Shown: positions 7,427-15,654, counted from the stretch's first letter. The stretch is 19,133 nt of DNA from Streptomyces roseochromogenus subsp. oscitans DS 12.976 (GCF_000497445.1 NZ_CM002285.1:7504783-7523915); one strand, 5' to 3'. A program made the numbers and translations. Notes: generated by a model from the sequence alone, not told the origin.

Positions 7427-10400
7427 TGGTCGTCGCCCTCCAAGTCGCCTTCCAGCTCCAGGTAGGTGGCGCGCAGCCGCTCCAGCGTGTCCGCGTCCGG
7501 CTCGGCCCACAGGCCCCGGTCCGCCGCCTCCAGGAGCCGCTCGGTGATGCCGCGCAGCGCCCACGGGTTGGACTTCTTCATGAAGTCCCGGTTCTCCGGG
7601 TCGAAGACGTACTCCGCGCTGAGCTTCTCGTACATCCAGTCGTCGACCACGCCCGCCGTGGCGTCGTAGCCGAACAGATAGTCCACGGTCGCCGCCATCT
7701 CGAAGGCGCCCTTGTAACCGTGCCGGCGCATCGCCGCCATCCAGCGCGGGTTGACCACCCGGGCCCGGAAGACGCGGTGCGTCTCCTCGCCCAGCGTCCG
7801 CGTCTTCACCTGGTCCGGTACGGCGCTGTCACCCACGTACGCCTCGGGGTTGGCGCCGGTCAGATGCCGGACCATCGCGACCATGCCGCCGTGGTACTGG
7901 AAGTAGTCGTCCGCGTCGACCAGGTCGTGCTCACGGGTGTCGACGTTCTTCGCCGCCACCGCGATCCGCTTGAACGCGGTCTCCATGTCCCCGCGCGCCG
8001 CCCGCCCGTCGAGCCCGCGCCCGTAGGCGTAGCCGCCCCAGACGGCGTACACCTCGGCCAGATCCGCGTCGCTGCGCCAGTTGCGCGCGTCGATCAGCGG
8101 CAGCAGACCGGCGCCGTACGCGCCCGGCTTCGAGCCGAAGACCCGGGCCGTAGCCCGGCGCCGGTCCCCGTGCGCGGCCGCGTCCTCCTCCACATGCGCC
8201 CGCACGTAGTTGCTCTCGGCCGGCTCGTCCAGCTCCGCCACCGCCCGCACCGCGTCGTCGATCAGCCCCACGACGTGCGGGAACGCGTCCCGGAAGAAGC
8301 CGGAGATGCGGACCGTGACATCGATGCGCGGGCGGCCCAGCTCCGCCAGGGGAACGATCTCGAAGCCGGTCACCCGGCGCGAGGCGTCGTCCCACACCGG
8401 ACGGCAGCCCAGCAGCGCCAGGATCTCGGCGATGTCGTCGCCCTGGGTACGCATCGCGGACGTACCCCAGACGGTCAGGCCGACAGACTTCGGGTACTCG
8501 CCCGTGTCCTGGAGGTACCTCTGCACCAGCGAGTCGGCCAGCGACTGCCCGACCTCCCAACTCAGCCGGGACGGAATGGCCTTGGGGTCGACCGAGTAGA
8601 AGTTCCGGCCGGTCGGCAGGACGTTCACCAGGCCGCGCGTCGGCGAACCCGAGGGACCGGCGGGGACGTAGCCGCCGTCCAGCGCCCGCAGGATGTGCCC
8701 GATCTCGTCCGTGGTGCGGGCGAGACGGGGTACGACCTCGTCACAGGCGAACTCCAGCACGGCGATGGCATCCGGGAGTTCGACGCCGAGCGCGTCCCCG
8801 AGCACGGCGGACACGGCCGCCCGCTCCCAGGCCCGCTCCTCCATGCCCTCCGCGATCCGCCGGCACAGCTGCTCCAGCAGGTCGATCGCGTCGGCGGCCG
8901 TGCGCGACGGACCGTCGACCAGGTCCGTCAGCTCCACCGGCACCTTCACCGGGACACCCGGCTCGGCCAGCAACTCCTTCTCGACCAGCCCGAAATGAGC
9001 TGCCAGCGCGGCCCTCAGCCCCGGCAGCGCGTCGGCCTGGCCGCCCCACACCTGGGAGGCGCGCAGCACGGCCAGCACCAGGTTCACACGCGGCTCGCCG
9101 ACCGGACCGCCGCCCAGGATGTGCAGGCCGTCCCGGATCTGCACGTCCTTGATCTCGCACAGATAGCCGTCGATGTGCATGACGAACTCGTCGAAGTCGT
9201 CGTCCTCCGGCTGCGCGTCCACATGCAGGTCGTGGTGCAGCTCGGCCGCCTTGACGAGGGTCCAGATCTGGGCGCGGACGGCCGGGGCCTTCGCCGGGTC
9301 CAGGTCGGAGACGAGCGCGTACTCGTCCAGCAGCTGCTCCAGCTTGGCCAGGTCGCCGTAGGTGTCGGCACGCGCCATCGGCGGCACCAGGTGGTCCACC
9401 ACCGTGGCGTGACCCCGCCGCTTGGCCTGGGTGCCCTCACCGGGGTCGTTGACGATGAACGGGTAGATTAGGGGCAGATCGCCGAGGACCGCGTCCGGCG
9501 CGCAACCACGTGACAGCCCCAGCCCCTTGCCCGGCAGCCACTCCATCGTGCCGTGCTTGCCCATGTGCACGATGGCGTCCGCGCCGAAGCTGTTGTCCAG
9601 CCAGCGGTAGGCCGCCATGTAGTGGTGCGAGGGCGGCATGTCGGGGTCGTGGTAGATCGCGATCGGGTTCTCGCCGAAGCCGCGCGGCGGCTGGATCATC
9701 ACGACGACGTTCCCGAACTGCAGCGACGCCAGCACGACGTCCTCGCCGTCGACGTACAGGCTGCCCGGCGGCTCGCCCCACGCCTCCACCATGGCGTCCT
9801 TGAGGTCCGGGTCGAGCTTCTCGAACCACGCCCGGTAGTCCGCCAGCGGCACCCGCGCGGGCGCGGCGGCCAGCTGATCCTCCGTGAGCCACTCGACGTC
9901 ATGGCCGCCGGCCTCGATCAGCCGGTGGATCAACTCGTCGCCCCCGGAGGGGTATTCGGTGAGCGAGTAGCCCGCGTCGCGCAGGGCGTCCAGGACGCGC
10001 ACCGCCGACGCGGGCGTGTCCAGACCGACCGCGTTGCCGACCCGGGAGTGCTTCGTCGGGTACGCCGTGAAGACCAGCGCGATCTTCTTCTCCGCGTTCG
10101 GCTTGTGCTTCAGCTCGGCGTGGCGCAGGGCGATTCCGGCCACTCGCGCGGCCCGCTCCGGGTCGGCGATGTACACCGGGACCTCGTCAGGGCCCTGCTC
10201 CTTGAAGGAGAACGGCACGGTGATCAGCCGCCCGTCGAACTCCGGGATCGCGACCTGCATCGCCGCGTCCATGGGGGACAGCGCGGCGTCCGACTCCTCC
10301 CATGCGGCCCGCGAGGAGGTGAGGCAAAGACCTTGCAGCACGGGGATGTTGAGGTCCGCGAGGGCCCCGATGTCCCAGGCTTCCTCGTCGCCGCCGGCCG

Positions 10401-11076
10401 AGGCCTGCGAGGCGTGGGTGCCGCCCGCGGCCAGGACCGTGGCGACGAGAGCGTCGGCCCCGGCGAGGACCTCGTACAGCCCGGCGTCCGCCCCGCGCAG
10501 CGAACCGCAGTACACCGGGAGGGCGTTGGCGCCGCGCGCCTCGATGGCGTCGCACAGGGTGTCCACGAAGGCGGTGTTGCCGCTCAGTTCGTGAGCCCGG
10601 TAGAAGAGCACGCCCACGGTCGGGCGCCCGTCCCGGACCTCGTAGGCGCCGTGGACGCCGTACTCCGGCATCTTCCGCGGCTCCTCGAAGCCCTCGCCGG
10701 TCAGCAGCACGGTGTCGGACAGGAACCGGGACAGCTCCAGCAGGTTCGCCGGGCCACCCTCGACCAGGTACTTCAAGGCCTCCGCCACCACACCGGCCGG
10801 CACCGACGACTCGGCCATCAGCTCGGCGTCCGGTACGGCCTCGCCGCCCAGCAGCACGGTCGGGATCCCGGCCGCCTTCAGCGCGGCCAGCCCCTCCTCC
10901 CAGGCGCGCTTGCCGCCCAGCAGGCGTACGACGGCCAGGTTCGCGCCGTCGATCAGCCCCGGCAGCTCTGCGGAGACGTCCACCCGGGTCGGGTTGCCGA
11001 TGCGGTAGTCCGCGCCGGAGGCCCGGGCCGCCAGCAGATCCGTGTCGGCGGTCGACAACAACAACACTGTGCTCAT
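7423..11076 (-). CDS. cobN: Cobaltochelatase large subunit CobN
   Basis: A 1217-residue CobN/ChlH family protein, the usual full length. This is the porphyrin-binding catalytic subunit that inserts Co2+ into hydrogenobyrinate a,c-diamide with ATP hydrolysis by partner subunits. Family signatures include VHMGKHGTMEWLPGKGLGLS (H508 within HGTMEWLPG), FIVNDPGEGTQAKRRGHATVVDHLVPPM, and late motifs VRISGFFRDAFPHVVGLID and MVAMVRHLTG. ATG at 11076 overlaps the cobQ stop as ATGA; GGGAG lies upstream. The 3' end overlaps the chelatase ATPase start. Presence of CobN indicates late cobalt insertion, the aerobic-type route, rather than CbiK/CbiX insertion early. ChlH of magnesium chelatase is the only close alternative, and the cob context argues against it. 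Confidence 0.98.
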   Translation of the reverse strand: MSTVLLLSTADTDLLAARASGADYRIGNPTRVDVSAELPGLIDGANLAVVRLLGGKRAWEEGLAALKAAGIPTVLLGGEAVPDAELMAESSVPAGVVAEALKYLVEGGPANLLELSRFLSDTVLLTGEGFEEPRKMPEYGVHGAYEVRDGRPTVGVLFYRAHELSGNTAFVDTLCDAIEARGANALPVYCGSLRGADAGLYEVLAGADALVATVLAAGGTHASQASAGGDEEAWDIGALADLNIPVLQGLCLTSSRAAWEESDAALSPMDAAMQVAIPEFDGRLITVPFSFKEQGPDEVPVYIADPERAARVAGIALRHAELKHKPNAEKKIALVFTAYPTKHSRVGNAVGLDTPASAVRVLDALRDAGYSLTEYPSGGDELIHRLIEAGGHDVEWLTEDQLAAAPARVPLADYRAWFEKLDPDLKDAMVEAWGEPPGSLYVDGEDVVLASLQFGNVVVMIQPPRGFGENPIAIYHDPDMPPSHHYMAAYRWLDNSFGADAIVHMGKHGTMEWLPGKGLGLSRGCAPDAVLGDLPLIYPFIVNDPGEGTQAKRRGHATVVDHLVPPMARADTYGDLAKLEQLLDEYALVSDLDPAKAPAVRAQIWTLVKAAELHHDLHVDAQPEDDDFDEFVMHIDGYLCEIKDVQIRDGLHILGGGPVGEPRVNLVLAVLRASQVWGGQADALPGLRAALAAHFGLVEKELLAEPGVPVKVPVELTDLVDGPSRTAADAIDLLEQLCRRIAEGMEERAWERAAVSAVLGDALGVELPDAIAVLEFACDEVVPRLARTTDEIGHILRALDGGYVPAGPSGSPTRGLVNVLPTGRNFYSVDPKAIPSRLSWEVGQSLADSLVQRYLQDTGEYPKSVGLTVWGTSAMRTQGDDIAEILALLGCRPVWDDASRRVTGFEIVPLAELGRPRIDVTVRISGFFRDAFPHVVGLIDDAVRAVAELDEPAESNYVRAHVEEDAAAHGDRRRATARVFGSKPGAYGAGLLPLIDARNWRSDADLAEVYAVWGGYAYGRGLDGRAARGDMETAFKRIAVAAKNVDTREHDLVDADDYFQYHGGMVAMVRHLTGANPEAYVGDSAVPDQVKTRTLGEETHRVFRARVVNPRWMAAMRRHGYKGAFEMAATVDYLFGYDATAGVVDDWMYEKLSAEYVFDPENRDFMKKSNPWALRGITERLLEAADRGLWAEPDADTLERLRATYLELEGDLEGDDQ

Positions 11077-12605
11077 GCAGGCGCTCCCGGTGGGATGAAA
11101 GGCAGTCCTTGCGGCGCGCCCGACTCGATGAGCCGCCAGAGCGCGTCCGTGTCCGCGTGCTGTTCGATCAGGTCGCCGAGCCGGTCGAGCTGCTCCTCGC
11201 GCAGCGCGGCGAAGGAGGTGTCCGGCGCGGGCACGAAGCGGCGGCCCGCGGCGGCGGCCACCTCGCGCAGGAAGGCCCGCCGGAAGCCGTCCGACTCCAG
11301 CGAACCGTGCCAGTGGGTGCCCCAGGTCTGGCCGACCCGGCAGCCGTCCAGGCTGTGTCCTTTGTCATCGGAGATGAACCCCTCACCGCCGAGGATGTCG
11401 GCGACCCCGTGGTGGATCTCGTACCCCTCGACCCGCTCGCCGAGGGCCTCTCCTTCCGGCCGGGTCAGGGTCTTCTCGCGGGCGAACCGCACCCGCACGG
11501 GCAGGATCCCCAGTCCGGCCACATGCCCCTCGCGGCTCTCGACCTCGTCCTCGATGTGCTCGCCGAGGATCTGGAAGCCGCCGCAGATGCCGAGGACGGG
11601 GCGGCCTTCGGCGGCCCGGTGCTTCAGCGCCTCCGCCAGCCCGCGCTCCCGCAGCCACTCCAGCGCACGCACCGTGCCCCGCGTACCCGGGATCACCACC
11701 AGGTCCGCGTCCGCCAGCTCCTCCGGGCGGTCCACGAACCGCACCACGACACCCGGTTCGGCGGCGAGGGCGTCCACGTCCGTGAAGTTGGACATCAGCG
11801 GGATCGCGCACACGGCGACGCGCAGCACGTCCTCGCCGACCGGGGGAGACACGGTCGACTCGCGGACCGTGCCGCGCAGCGAAACGCGCAGGCCGTCCTC
11901 CTCGTCGATGCCGAGCCCGTGCCGGAACGGCAGCACGCCGTAGGCGCGCCGCCCGGTGAGGCCGTGGAGCATCTCCAGCCCGGGCTCCAGCAGGGAGACA
12001 TCGCCTCGGAACTTGTTCACCAGGAACCCGGCGACCAGTTCCTGGTCCTCGGGCGAGAGCAGGGCGACAGTGCCGAAGAAGGAGGCGAAGACGCCGCCGC
12101 GGTCGATGTCGCCGACCACCAGCACGGGCAGCCGCGCGTTTCGCGCGATCCCCATGTTCACGATGTCCGTCCGGCGCAGATTGATCTCCGCCGGTGAACC
12201 CGCCCCCTCACAGATCACCGCGTCATACGTGCCCCGCAACTCGGCCAGGCAGTCCAGCACCGTGCCCAGCAGCCGCTGTTGCCGCCCGCCGTGATAGCCG
12301 CGGGCGCTCAGCTCGCCCACCGGCTTGCCCAGCAGCACCACCTGGCTGCTCTGCTCGCCGCCCGGCTTGAGCAGCACCGGGTTCATCAGCGCGGTCGGCT
12401 CGATCCGGCACGCCTGGGCCTGCATGGCCTGCGCCCGCCCGATCTCCGCGCCCTCACGGGTCACGAAGGAATTGAGCGACATGTTCTGCGCCTTGAACGG
12501 CGCGACCTTGACGCCCTGACGCACCAGCCACCGGCAGATCCCGGCCGTCACGACGCTCTTGCCGGCGTCGGAGGTGGTGCCGGCGACGAGAAGTCCCCCG
12601 TTCAC
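11073..12605 (-). CDS. cobQ: Cobyric acid synthase (adenosylcobyrate synthase)
   Basis: A 510-residue CobQ/CbiP. It uses glutamine and ATP to amidate the b, d, e and g carboxylates of adenosylcobyrinate a,c-diamide. The N-terminal dethiobiotin-synthetase-like domain starts with LLVAGTTSDAGKS (about 5-17) and has PFKAQNMSLNS. The C-terminal type I amidotransferase has GICGGFQILG with catalytic Cys about 341 and THWHGSLE with His431/His433. The start is GTG at 12605; it overlaps the cobD stop as GTGA and has GAAGGGA upstream. The same frame is open for another ~270 residues, but that part is the shadow of cobD. The 3' end is coupled to cobN. The assignment is secure. Confidence 0.97.
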   Translation of the reverse strand: MNGGLLVAGTTSDAGKSVVTAGICRWLVRQGVKVAPFKAQNMSLNSFVTREGAEIGRAQAMQAQACRIEPTALMNPVLLKPGGEQSSQVVLLGKPVGELSARGYHGGRQQRLLGTVLDCLAELRGTYDAVICEGAGSPAEINLRRTDIVNMGIARNARLPVLVVGDIDRGGVFASFFGTVALLSPEDQELVAGFLVNKFRGDVSLLEPGLEMLHGLTGRRAYGVLPFRHGLGIDEEDGLRVSLRGTVRESTVSPPVGEDVLRVAVCAIPLMSNFTDVDALAAEPGVVVRFVDRPEELADADLVVIPGTRGTVRALEWLRERGLAEALKHRAAEGRPVLGICGGFQILGEHIEDEVESREGHVAGLGILPVRVRFAREKTLTRPEGEALGERVEGYEIHHGVADILGGEGFISDDKGHSLDGCRVGQTWGTHWHGSLESDGFRRAFLREVAAAAGRRFVPAPDTSFAALREEQLDRLGDLIEQHADTDALWRLIESGAPQGLPFIPPGAPA

Positions 12606-13567
12606 TGTCCACGTCCCTTCAGACCCTTGGCGAGACCTTTGACGAAGAGGCGCGCGGCGACCGTGGTGCCGAGCGCGAGCAGGCCGACGCGGCGGGAGAG
12701 CCGTACCGCCCGGTCGATGTCGCTCACCTGGACCGCCCGGCCGGTGTGGCCGTTCAGCACGGGCCGGTGCTCGACCCGGCCGCCGTAGGAGAGTGTGCCG
12801 CCCAGGCGGACGCCGAGCGCGCCCGCGAACGACGCTTCGACGGGGCCCGCGTTGGGGCTCGGGTGCTTGGGGGCGTCGGCCTTCCAGGCGCGCAGGGCGC
12901 CTCGCGGGTCGGGTCCGGCCGCGGCGGCGAGTACGGCGGTCAGCCGGGCTCCCGGCCAGCCGGCCACGTCGTCGAGGCGGGCCGAGGCCCAGCCGTAACG
13001 GCGGTAGCGGGAGGACTTGTGACCGACCATCGCGTCCAGGGTGTTGACGGCCCGGAAGCCGAGCAGCCCGGGCACCCCGGCCATCGCGCCCCACACCAGC
13101 GCGCCCACGACGGCGTCGGAGGTGTTCTCGGCGACCGACTCGACCACGGCCCGGGCGATCCCGTCGGCGTCCAGCGCCTGCGGGTCCCGGCCGCACAGAT
13201 GCGGCAGCCGCGCCCGCGCCGCCTCGACATCCCCGCGCTCCAGGGCGCTGCCGATGGTGCGGGCCTCGCGCGCGAGCGAAGTGCCGCCGACCACCGCCCA
13301 GGTGGCGGCGGCGGTCAGCGCGACGGAAGCGGCGGGGGAGGGGCGTACAGCGCGTACGGCCACCGTGCCGAGTGCGACGGCGCCACCGGCGCACACCACG
13401 GTGTGCAAGGTGCCCCAGCCGCGGTGGTCGTGCCACAACGCGCCGTCCACGGCAGCGGCCGCACGCCCGAACGCGGCGACCGGATGCCCGTGGCGCGGAT
13501 CGCCGAGGAGCAGGTCACCGAGGAGGCCGGCGGCGGCGCCGTACGCGTAGCTGCGATCGGCACCCAT
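12602..13567 (-). CDS. cobD: Adenosylcobinamide-phosphate synthase, membrane protein CobD/CbiB
   Basis: A 321-residue polytopic membrane protein that joins adenosylcobyrate to (R)-1-amino-2-propanol or its phosphate. It shows the CbiB hallmark regions YGAAAGLLGDLLLGDPRHGHPVAAFG at the N-terminus, VVESVAENTSDAVVGALVWGA, and LDAMVGHKSSRYRRYGWASARLDD. The ATG at 13567 fits family starts. Its own ribosome site is weak (GGACGG), and a short ORF ends five bases upstream of the ATG, so translation may be coupled to that. It is the first enzyme gene of the seven-gene operon and lies downstream of a cobalamin riboswitch, implying repression by B12. It overlaps cobQ by four bases. Confidence 0.97.
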   Translation of the reverse strand: MGADRSYAYGAAAGLLGDLLLGDPRHGHPVAAFGRAAAAVDGALWHDHRGWGTLHTVVCAGGAVALGTVAVRAVRPSPAASVALTAAATWAVVGGTSLAREARTIGSALERGDVEAARARLPHLCGRDPQALDADGIARAVVESVAENTSDAVVGALVWGAMAGVPGLLGFRAVNTLDAMVGHKSSRYRRYGWASARLDDVAGWPGARLTAVLAAAAGPDPRGALRAWKADAPKHPSPNAGPVEASFAGALGVRLGGTLSYGGRVEHRPVLNGHTGRAVQVSDIDRAVRLSRRVGLLALGTTVAARLFVKGLAKGLKGRGQ

Positions 13568-13571
13568 CGGC

Positions 13572-13628
13572 TCAGCCGTCCGTGGGGACAGGAGCGGGCC
13601 TGGTACGGGTCCTTCGGCAGCCGGGCAT
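13572..13628 (-). CDS. Possible 18-residue leader ORF between the riboswitch and cobD
   Basis: ATG at 13628-13626 opens an 18-codon frame (MPGCRRTRTRPAPVPTDG) that stops with TGA at 13574-13572, five bases before the cobD ATG. GAGGA sits 11 bases upstream of this ATG, a better ribosome site than that of cobD itself. A small hairpin (CAGGG/CCCTG, 13648-13665) lies just before the GAGGA. It may be a coupling ORF that passes ribosomes to cobD, so that the riboswitch need only gate this site. It may equally be chance. No function is claimed for the peptide. Confidence 0.35.
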   Translation of the reverse strand: MPGCRRTRTRPAPVPTDG

Positions 13629-13677
13629 GGCGATCGGTGTCCTCACTCAGGGTGTCCGCGCCCTGGTTCGACGAGAT

Positions 13678-13802
13678 TCGGCGGTGAGAGTTCCTGGCTC
13701 CCGGGGGTTCTTCCCCGGTGACAGTGGCGGGACCGCGCCGGATTCGCACCGGCTTCCTCTCCTGCCGCCGTACATGGCGTGGGCAGTCCACCACGCGCCC
13801 GG
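13678..13802 (-). promoter_or_regulatory. Cobalamin (adenosylcobalamin) riboswitch
   Basis: The minus strand contains the conserved B12-box core: GAAGCCGGTGCGAATCC, then CGGTCCCGCCACTGT (ending at 13720), then AGCCAGGAACTCTCACCGCC. The 3' arm (CACC at about 13681-13684) can pair with GGTG near 13790 to close the P1 helix. The hairpin CCGGGGAAGAACCCCCGG sits between the two core parts. The order and spacing match the Rfam cobalamin family. In such elements, bound coenzyme B12 lowers expression of the gene downstream. About 110 bases separate it from cobD and form the expression platform. I do not see a convincing intrinsic terminator there, so control of ribosome access is favoured. The outer limits are approximate. 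Confidence 0.95.
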
Positions 13803-13888
13803 AACGGCCGTCAACTTGCCATTGACCTGCACGGGGAGAGTGTGCCGATCCCCACATCGCGGGGTGCCCGTGGCCTGTGCGCACGGCG

Positions 13889-13923
13889 AAGGCTCCTCTC
13901 CGCGGCGGGCGGGGAGGAGCCTT
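13889..13923. terminator. Strong hairpin terminator between the pit unit and the cob promoter
   Basis: AAGGCTCCTC (13889-13898) pairs perfectly with GAGGAGCCTT (13914-13923), and the stem continues through three more pairs around a G-rich loop. It lies after the 75-residue gene, which is transcribed toward it, and before the riboswitch leader, so it most likely ends the pit transcript and insulates the cob promoter. There is no long U-tract. Confidence 0.75.
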
Positions 13924-13942
13924 GGTGATGCCCGGTTCGTGA

Positions 13943-13970
13943 TGCCTGTGGTGGTGCCTGTGGTGGTGCC
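13943..13970. repeat. 12-bp tandem repeat downstream of the small membrane protein gene
   Basis: TGCCTGTGGTGG occurs twice in direct tandem (13943-13954 and 13955-13966), followed by TGCC of a partial third copy. It is non-coding on either strand as far as I can tell and has no obvious role. Confidence 0.6.
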
Positions 13971-13990
13971 GTCCGGTTCGTGGCGTTCTG

Positions 13991-14218
13991 TCAGGCCTTG
14001 GCGACGATCAGGTAGATGCCGTACGCCACCGCCGCCGCGCAGGCGGCGAAGCAGACGTAAGCGCCGGTGACGGCGAGCGCGGCGGAGCCGCCCTGCGCGG
14101 CCGCCCTCTCGCGCCGGGCCAGACCGTTGACACCGAGGGTGAACAGGGCCACCAGGGCCACGGTGAACACGAGGCTGACGCCGAAGACGGAGCCGATGGC
14201 TGCCCAGTCGATCTTCAT
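13991..14218 (-). CDS. Small two-helix membrane protein of unknown function
   Basis: A 75-residue protein with two hydrophobic segments, about residues 7-30 and 46-72. A short basic stretch (RRERAAAQGG) lies between them, which would place this loop in the cytoplasm. The start is ATG at 14218 with GAAGGA upstream. It lies 31 bp after the phosphate permease stop in the same direction and before a strong terminator, so the two are probably co-transcribed. I recognise no domain. A small accessory or stabilising partner of the permease is a reasonable guess from the linkage only. Confidence 0.8.
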   Translation of the reverse strand: MKIDWAAIGSVFGVSLVFTVALVALFTLGVNGLARRERAAAQGGSAALAVTGAYVCFAACAAAVAYGIYLIVAKA

Positions 14219-14249
14219 GATGCTTCCTTCGGTAACCGGGTGGCCGGGG

Positions 14250-15500
14250 TCAGACGGTGGCGGCCGGCGGGGCGGACTGGCGCGCGGACTCGGCGGCCGG
14301 GGCGGCGATCGTGGCCGTCAGGTCCTCGGCGACCGTGCCCGCCGGGGGCGGGGTCACGGCGGCGATGGCGGTGGTCACCACGCCGGCCGGCTCCTCGGTC
14401 TCGACGACGTTGGTGTGGTCGATGACCTCGCGGCGGGAGATCTTCCAGATCGCGGCGCTGGCGGCGACGAGGAAGACGGCGACGACGGCGGTGCCCCAGT
14501 CACCCAGGTCCGTGACGGACTCGGCGCCCGCGCCGACCAGCGCGGCGGCCGGCAGGGTGAGCACCCAGGCGACGGCCATCCGGGTCGCGGTGGACCAGCG
14601 GACCACGCCGCCCTTGCGGCCGAGGCCCGCGCCCATCACCGAACCGGAGACGACGTGCGTGGTGGAGAGCGAGAAGCCCAGGTGGGAGGAGGCCAGGATG
14701 GCGGTCGCGGCGCTGGTCTGGGCGGCGAAGCCCTGGCGCGGCTCCAGGTCGGTCAGGCCCGTGCCCATGGTGCGGATGATGCGCCAGCCGCCGATGTAGG
14801 TGCCGAGCGCGATGGCCAGGCCGGCGGAGAGGATGACCCAGACCGGCGGGTTGGAGCCGGGGGCGATGGCGCCGCCCGCGATCAGCGCGAGGGTGATGAT
14901 GCCCATCGTCTTCTGGGCGTCGTTGGTGCCGTGGGCGAGGGAGACCAGGCCGGCGGAGGCGATCTGGCCGGCGCGGTACCCCTTGCGCGTGGCCTCGCCC
15001 TCGCCCTCGGCCTTGCCGCCGATGCCGTAGGAGAACCGGGTGGCCAGCATCGACGCGACGCCCGCCACGACGGGCGCGGCGACCGCCGGGAGCAGCACCT
15101 TGGTGACCAGGACGTCACCGTGTACGGCACCGAAGCCGGCGGAGGCGACGGTGGCGCCGATCAGACCGCCCATCAGGGCGTGCGAGGAGCTTGAGGGCAG
15201 GCCCACCAGCCAGGTGACCAGGTTCCAGAGGATCGCGCCGACCAGGGCGGCGAAGATGACCTCGGGACGTATGCCGCTCTCGTTGACGAGACCCTTGGAG
15301 ATCGTGTTCGCGACCTCCACGGAGAGGAAGGCGCCCACCAGATTGAGGGCGGCTGACATGGTTACCGCGATCTTGGGCTGCAGAGCGCCTGTGGAGATGG
15401 TGGTGGCCATCGCGTTCGCGGTGTCGTGGAAACCGTTCGTGAAATCAAACGCGAGTGCGGTTACCACCACAATCGCGAGGATCAGCGAGAAGCTTTCCAT
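14250..15500 (-). CDS. PiT-family inorganic phosphate permease
   Basis: A 416-residue integral membrane protein of the PiT family (low-affinity phosphate or metal-phosphate symport with protons). It has the two inverted family repeats: DFTNGFHDTANAMAT with N22-A30 in the first, and LAHGTNDAQKTMG with N193/D194 in the second. GLPSSSSHALMGGLIGA and STTHVVSGSVMGAG are the serine/histidine-rich re-entrant segments. About ten membrane helices are visible. The last ~50 residues are a non-membrane Ala/Pro/Thr-rich tail. The start is ATG at 15500; its ribosome site is weak. Direct GTTC repeats upstream resemble a PhoP box. S. coelicolor has two such genes, pitH1 and pitH2; the neighbouring cob genes suggest this is the pitH2 equivalent, from memory. 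Confidence 0.94.
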   Translation of the reverse strand: MESFSLILAIVVVTALAFDFTNGFHDTANAMATTISTGALQPKIAVTMSAALNLVGAFLSVEVANTISKGLVNESGIRPEVIFAALVGAILWNLVTWLVGLPSSSSHALMGGLIGATVASAGFGAVHGDVLVTKVLLPAVAAPVVAGVASMLATRFSYGIGGKAEGEGEATRKGYRAGQIASAGLVSLAHGTNDAQKTMGIITLALIAGGAIAPGSNPPVWVILSAGLAIALGTYIGGWRIIRTMGTGLTDLEPRQGFAAQTSAATAILASSHLGFSLSTTHVVSGSVMGAGLGRKGGVVRWSTATRMAVAWVLTLPAAALVGAGAESVTDLGDWGTAVVAVFLVAASAAIWKISRREVIDHTNVVETEEPAGVVTTAIAAVTPPPAGTVAEDLTATIAAPAAESARQSAPPAATV

Positions 15501-15528
15501 TTACCCAGGCAATCTTTCGAGGTCATTG

Positions 15529-15569
15529 GCTGGACGAACGTAGGCAACCTGGATGAACGGAAGGTGAAC
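15529..15569 (-). promoter_or_regulatory. PHO-box-like direct repeats upstream of the phosphate permease
   Basis: On the permease strand, GTTCACCTTCC (15569-15559) is followed directly by GTTCATCCAGG (15558-15548): two adjacent 11-base units. A third, GTTCGTCCAGC (15539-15529), lies eight bases further on. Streptomyces PhoP binds 11-base direct repeats of GTTCACC type. The site lies 29-69 bases before the ATG, a suitable place for control of the permease. Confidence 0.7.
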
Positions 15570-15617
15570 TGGGGCAGGCCTGAGGGTGTCCTGGGAGGGG
15601 GGTTGGTGTTCCGTTTC

Positions 15618-15638
15618 GCTCCGGTTCGGCACCGGCGC
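15618..15638. terminator. Short hairpin after the GH25 gene
   Basis: CCGGT (15621-15625) pairs with ACCGG (15631-15635) around TCGGC, with two further pairs after one mismatch. It lies just beyond the GH25 stop. The stem is short, so termination is uncertain. Confidence 0.3.
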
Positions 15639-15654
15639 CCCAGCCGCCCCTTGA

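Noticed and set aside
9553..11943. 796-residue plus-strand ORF opposite cobN and cobQ
   Set aside because: It is a shadow of conserved CobN and CobQ coding sequence on the minus strand and has no recognisable domain.
12606..13436. N-terminal extension of cobQ overlapping cobD
   Set aside because: The extension is Arg-rich and opposite in frame to well-conserved CobD; CobQ homology begins at GTG 12605 with a ribosome site.
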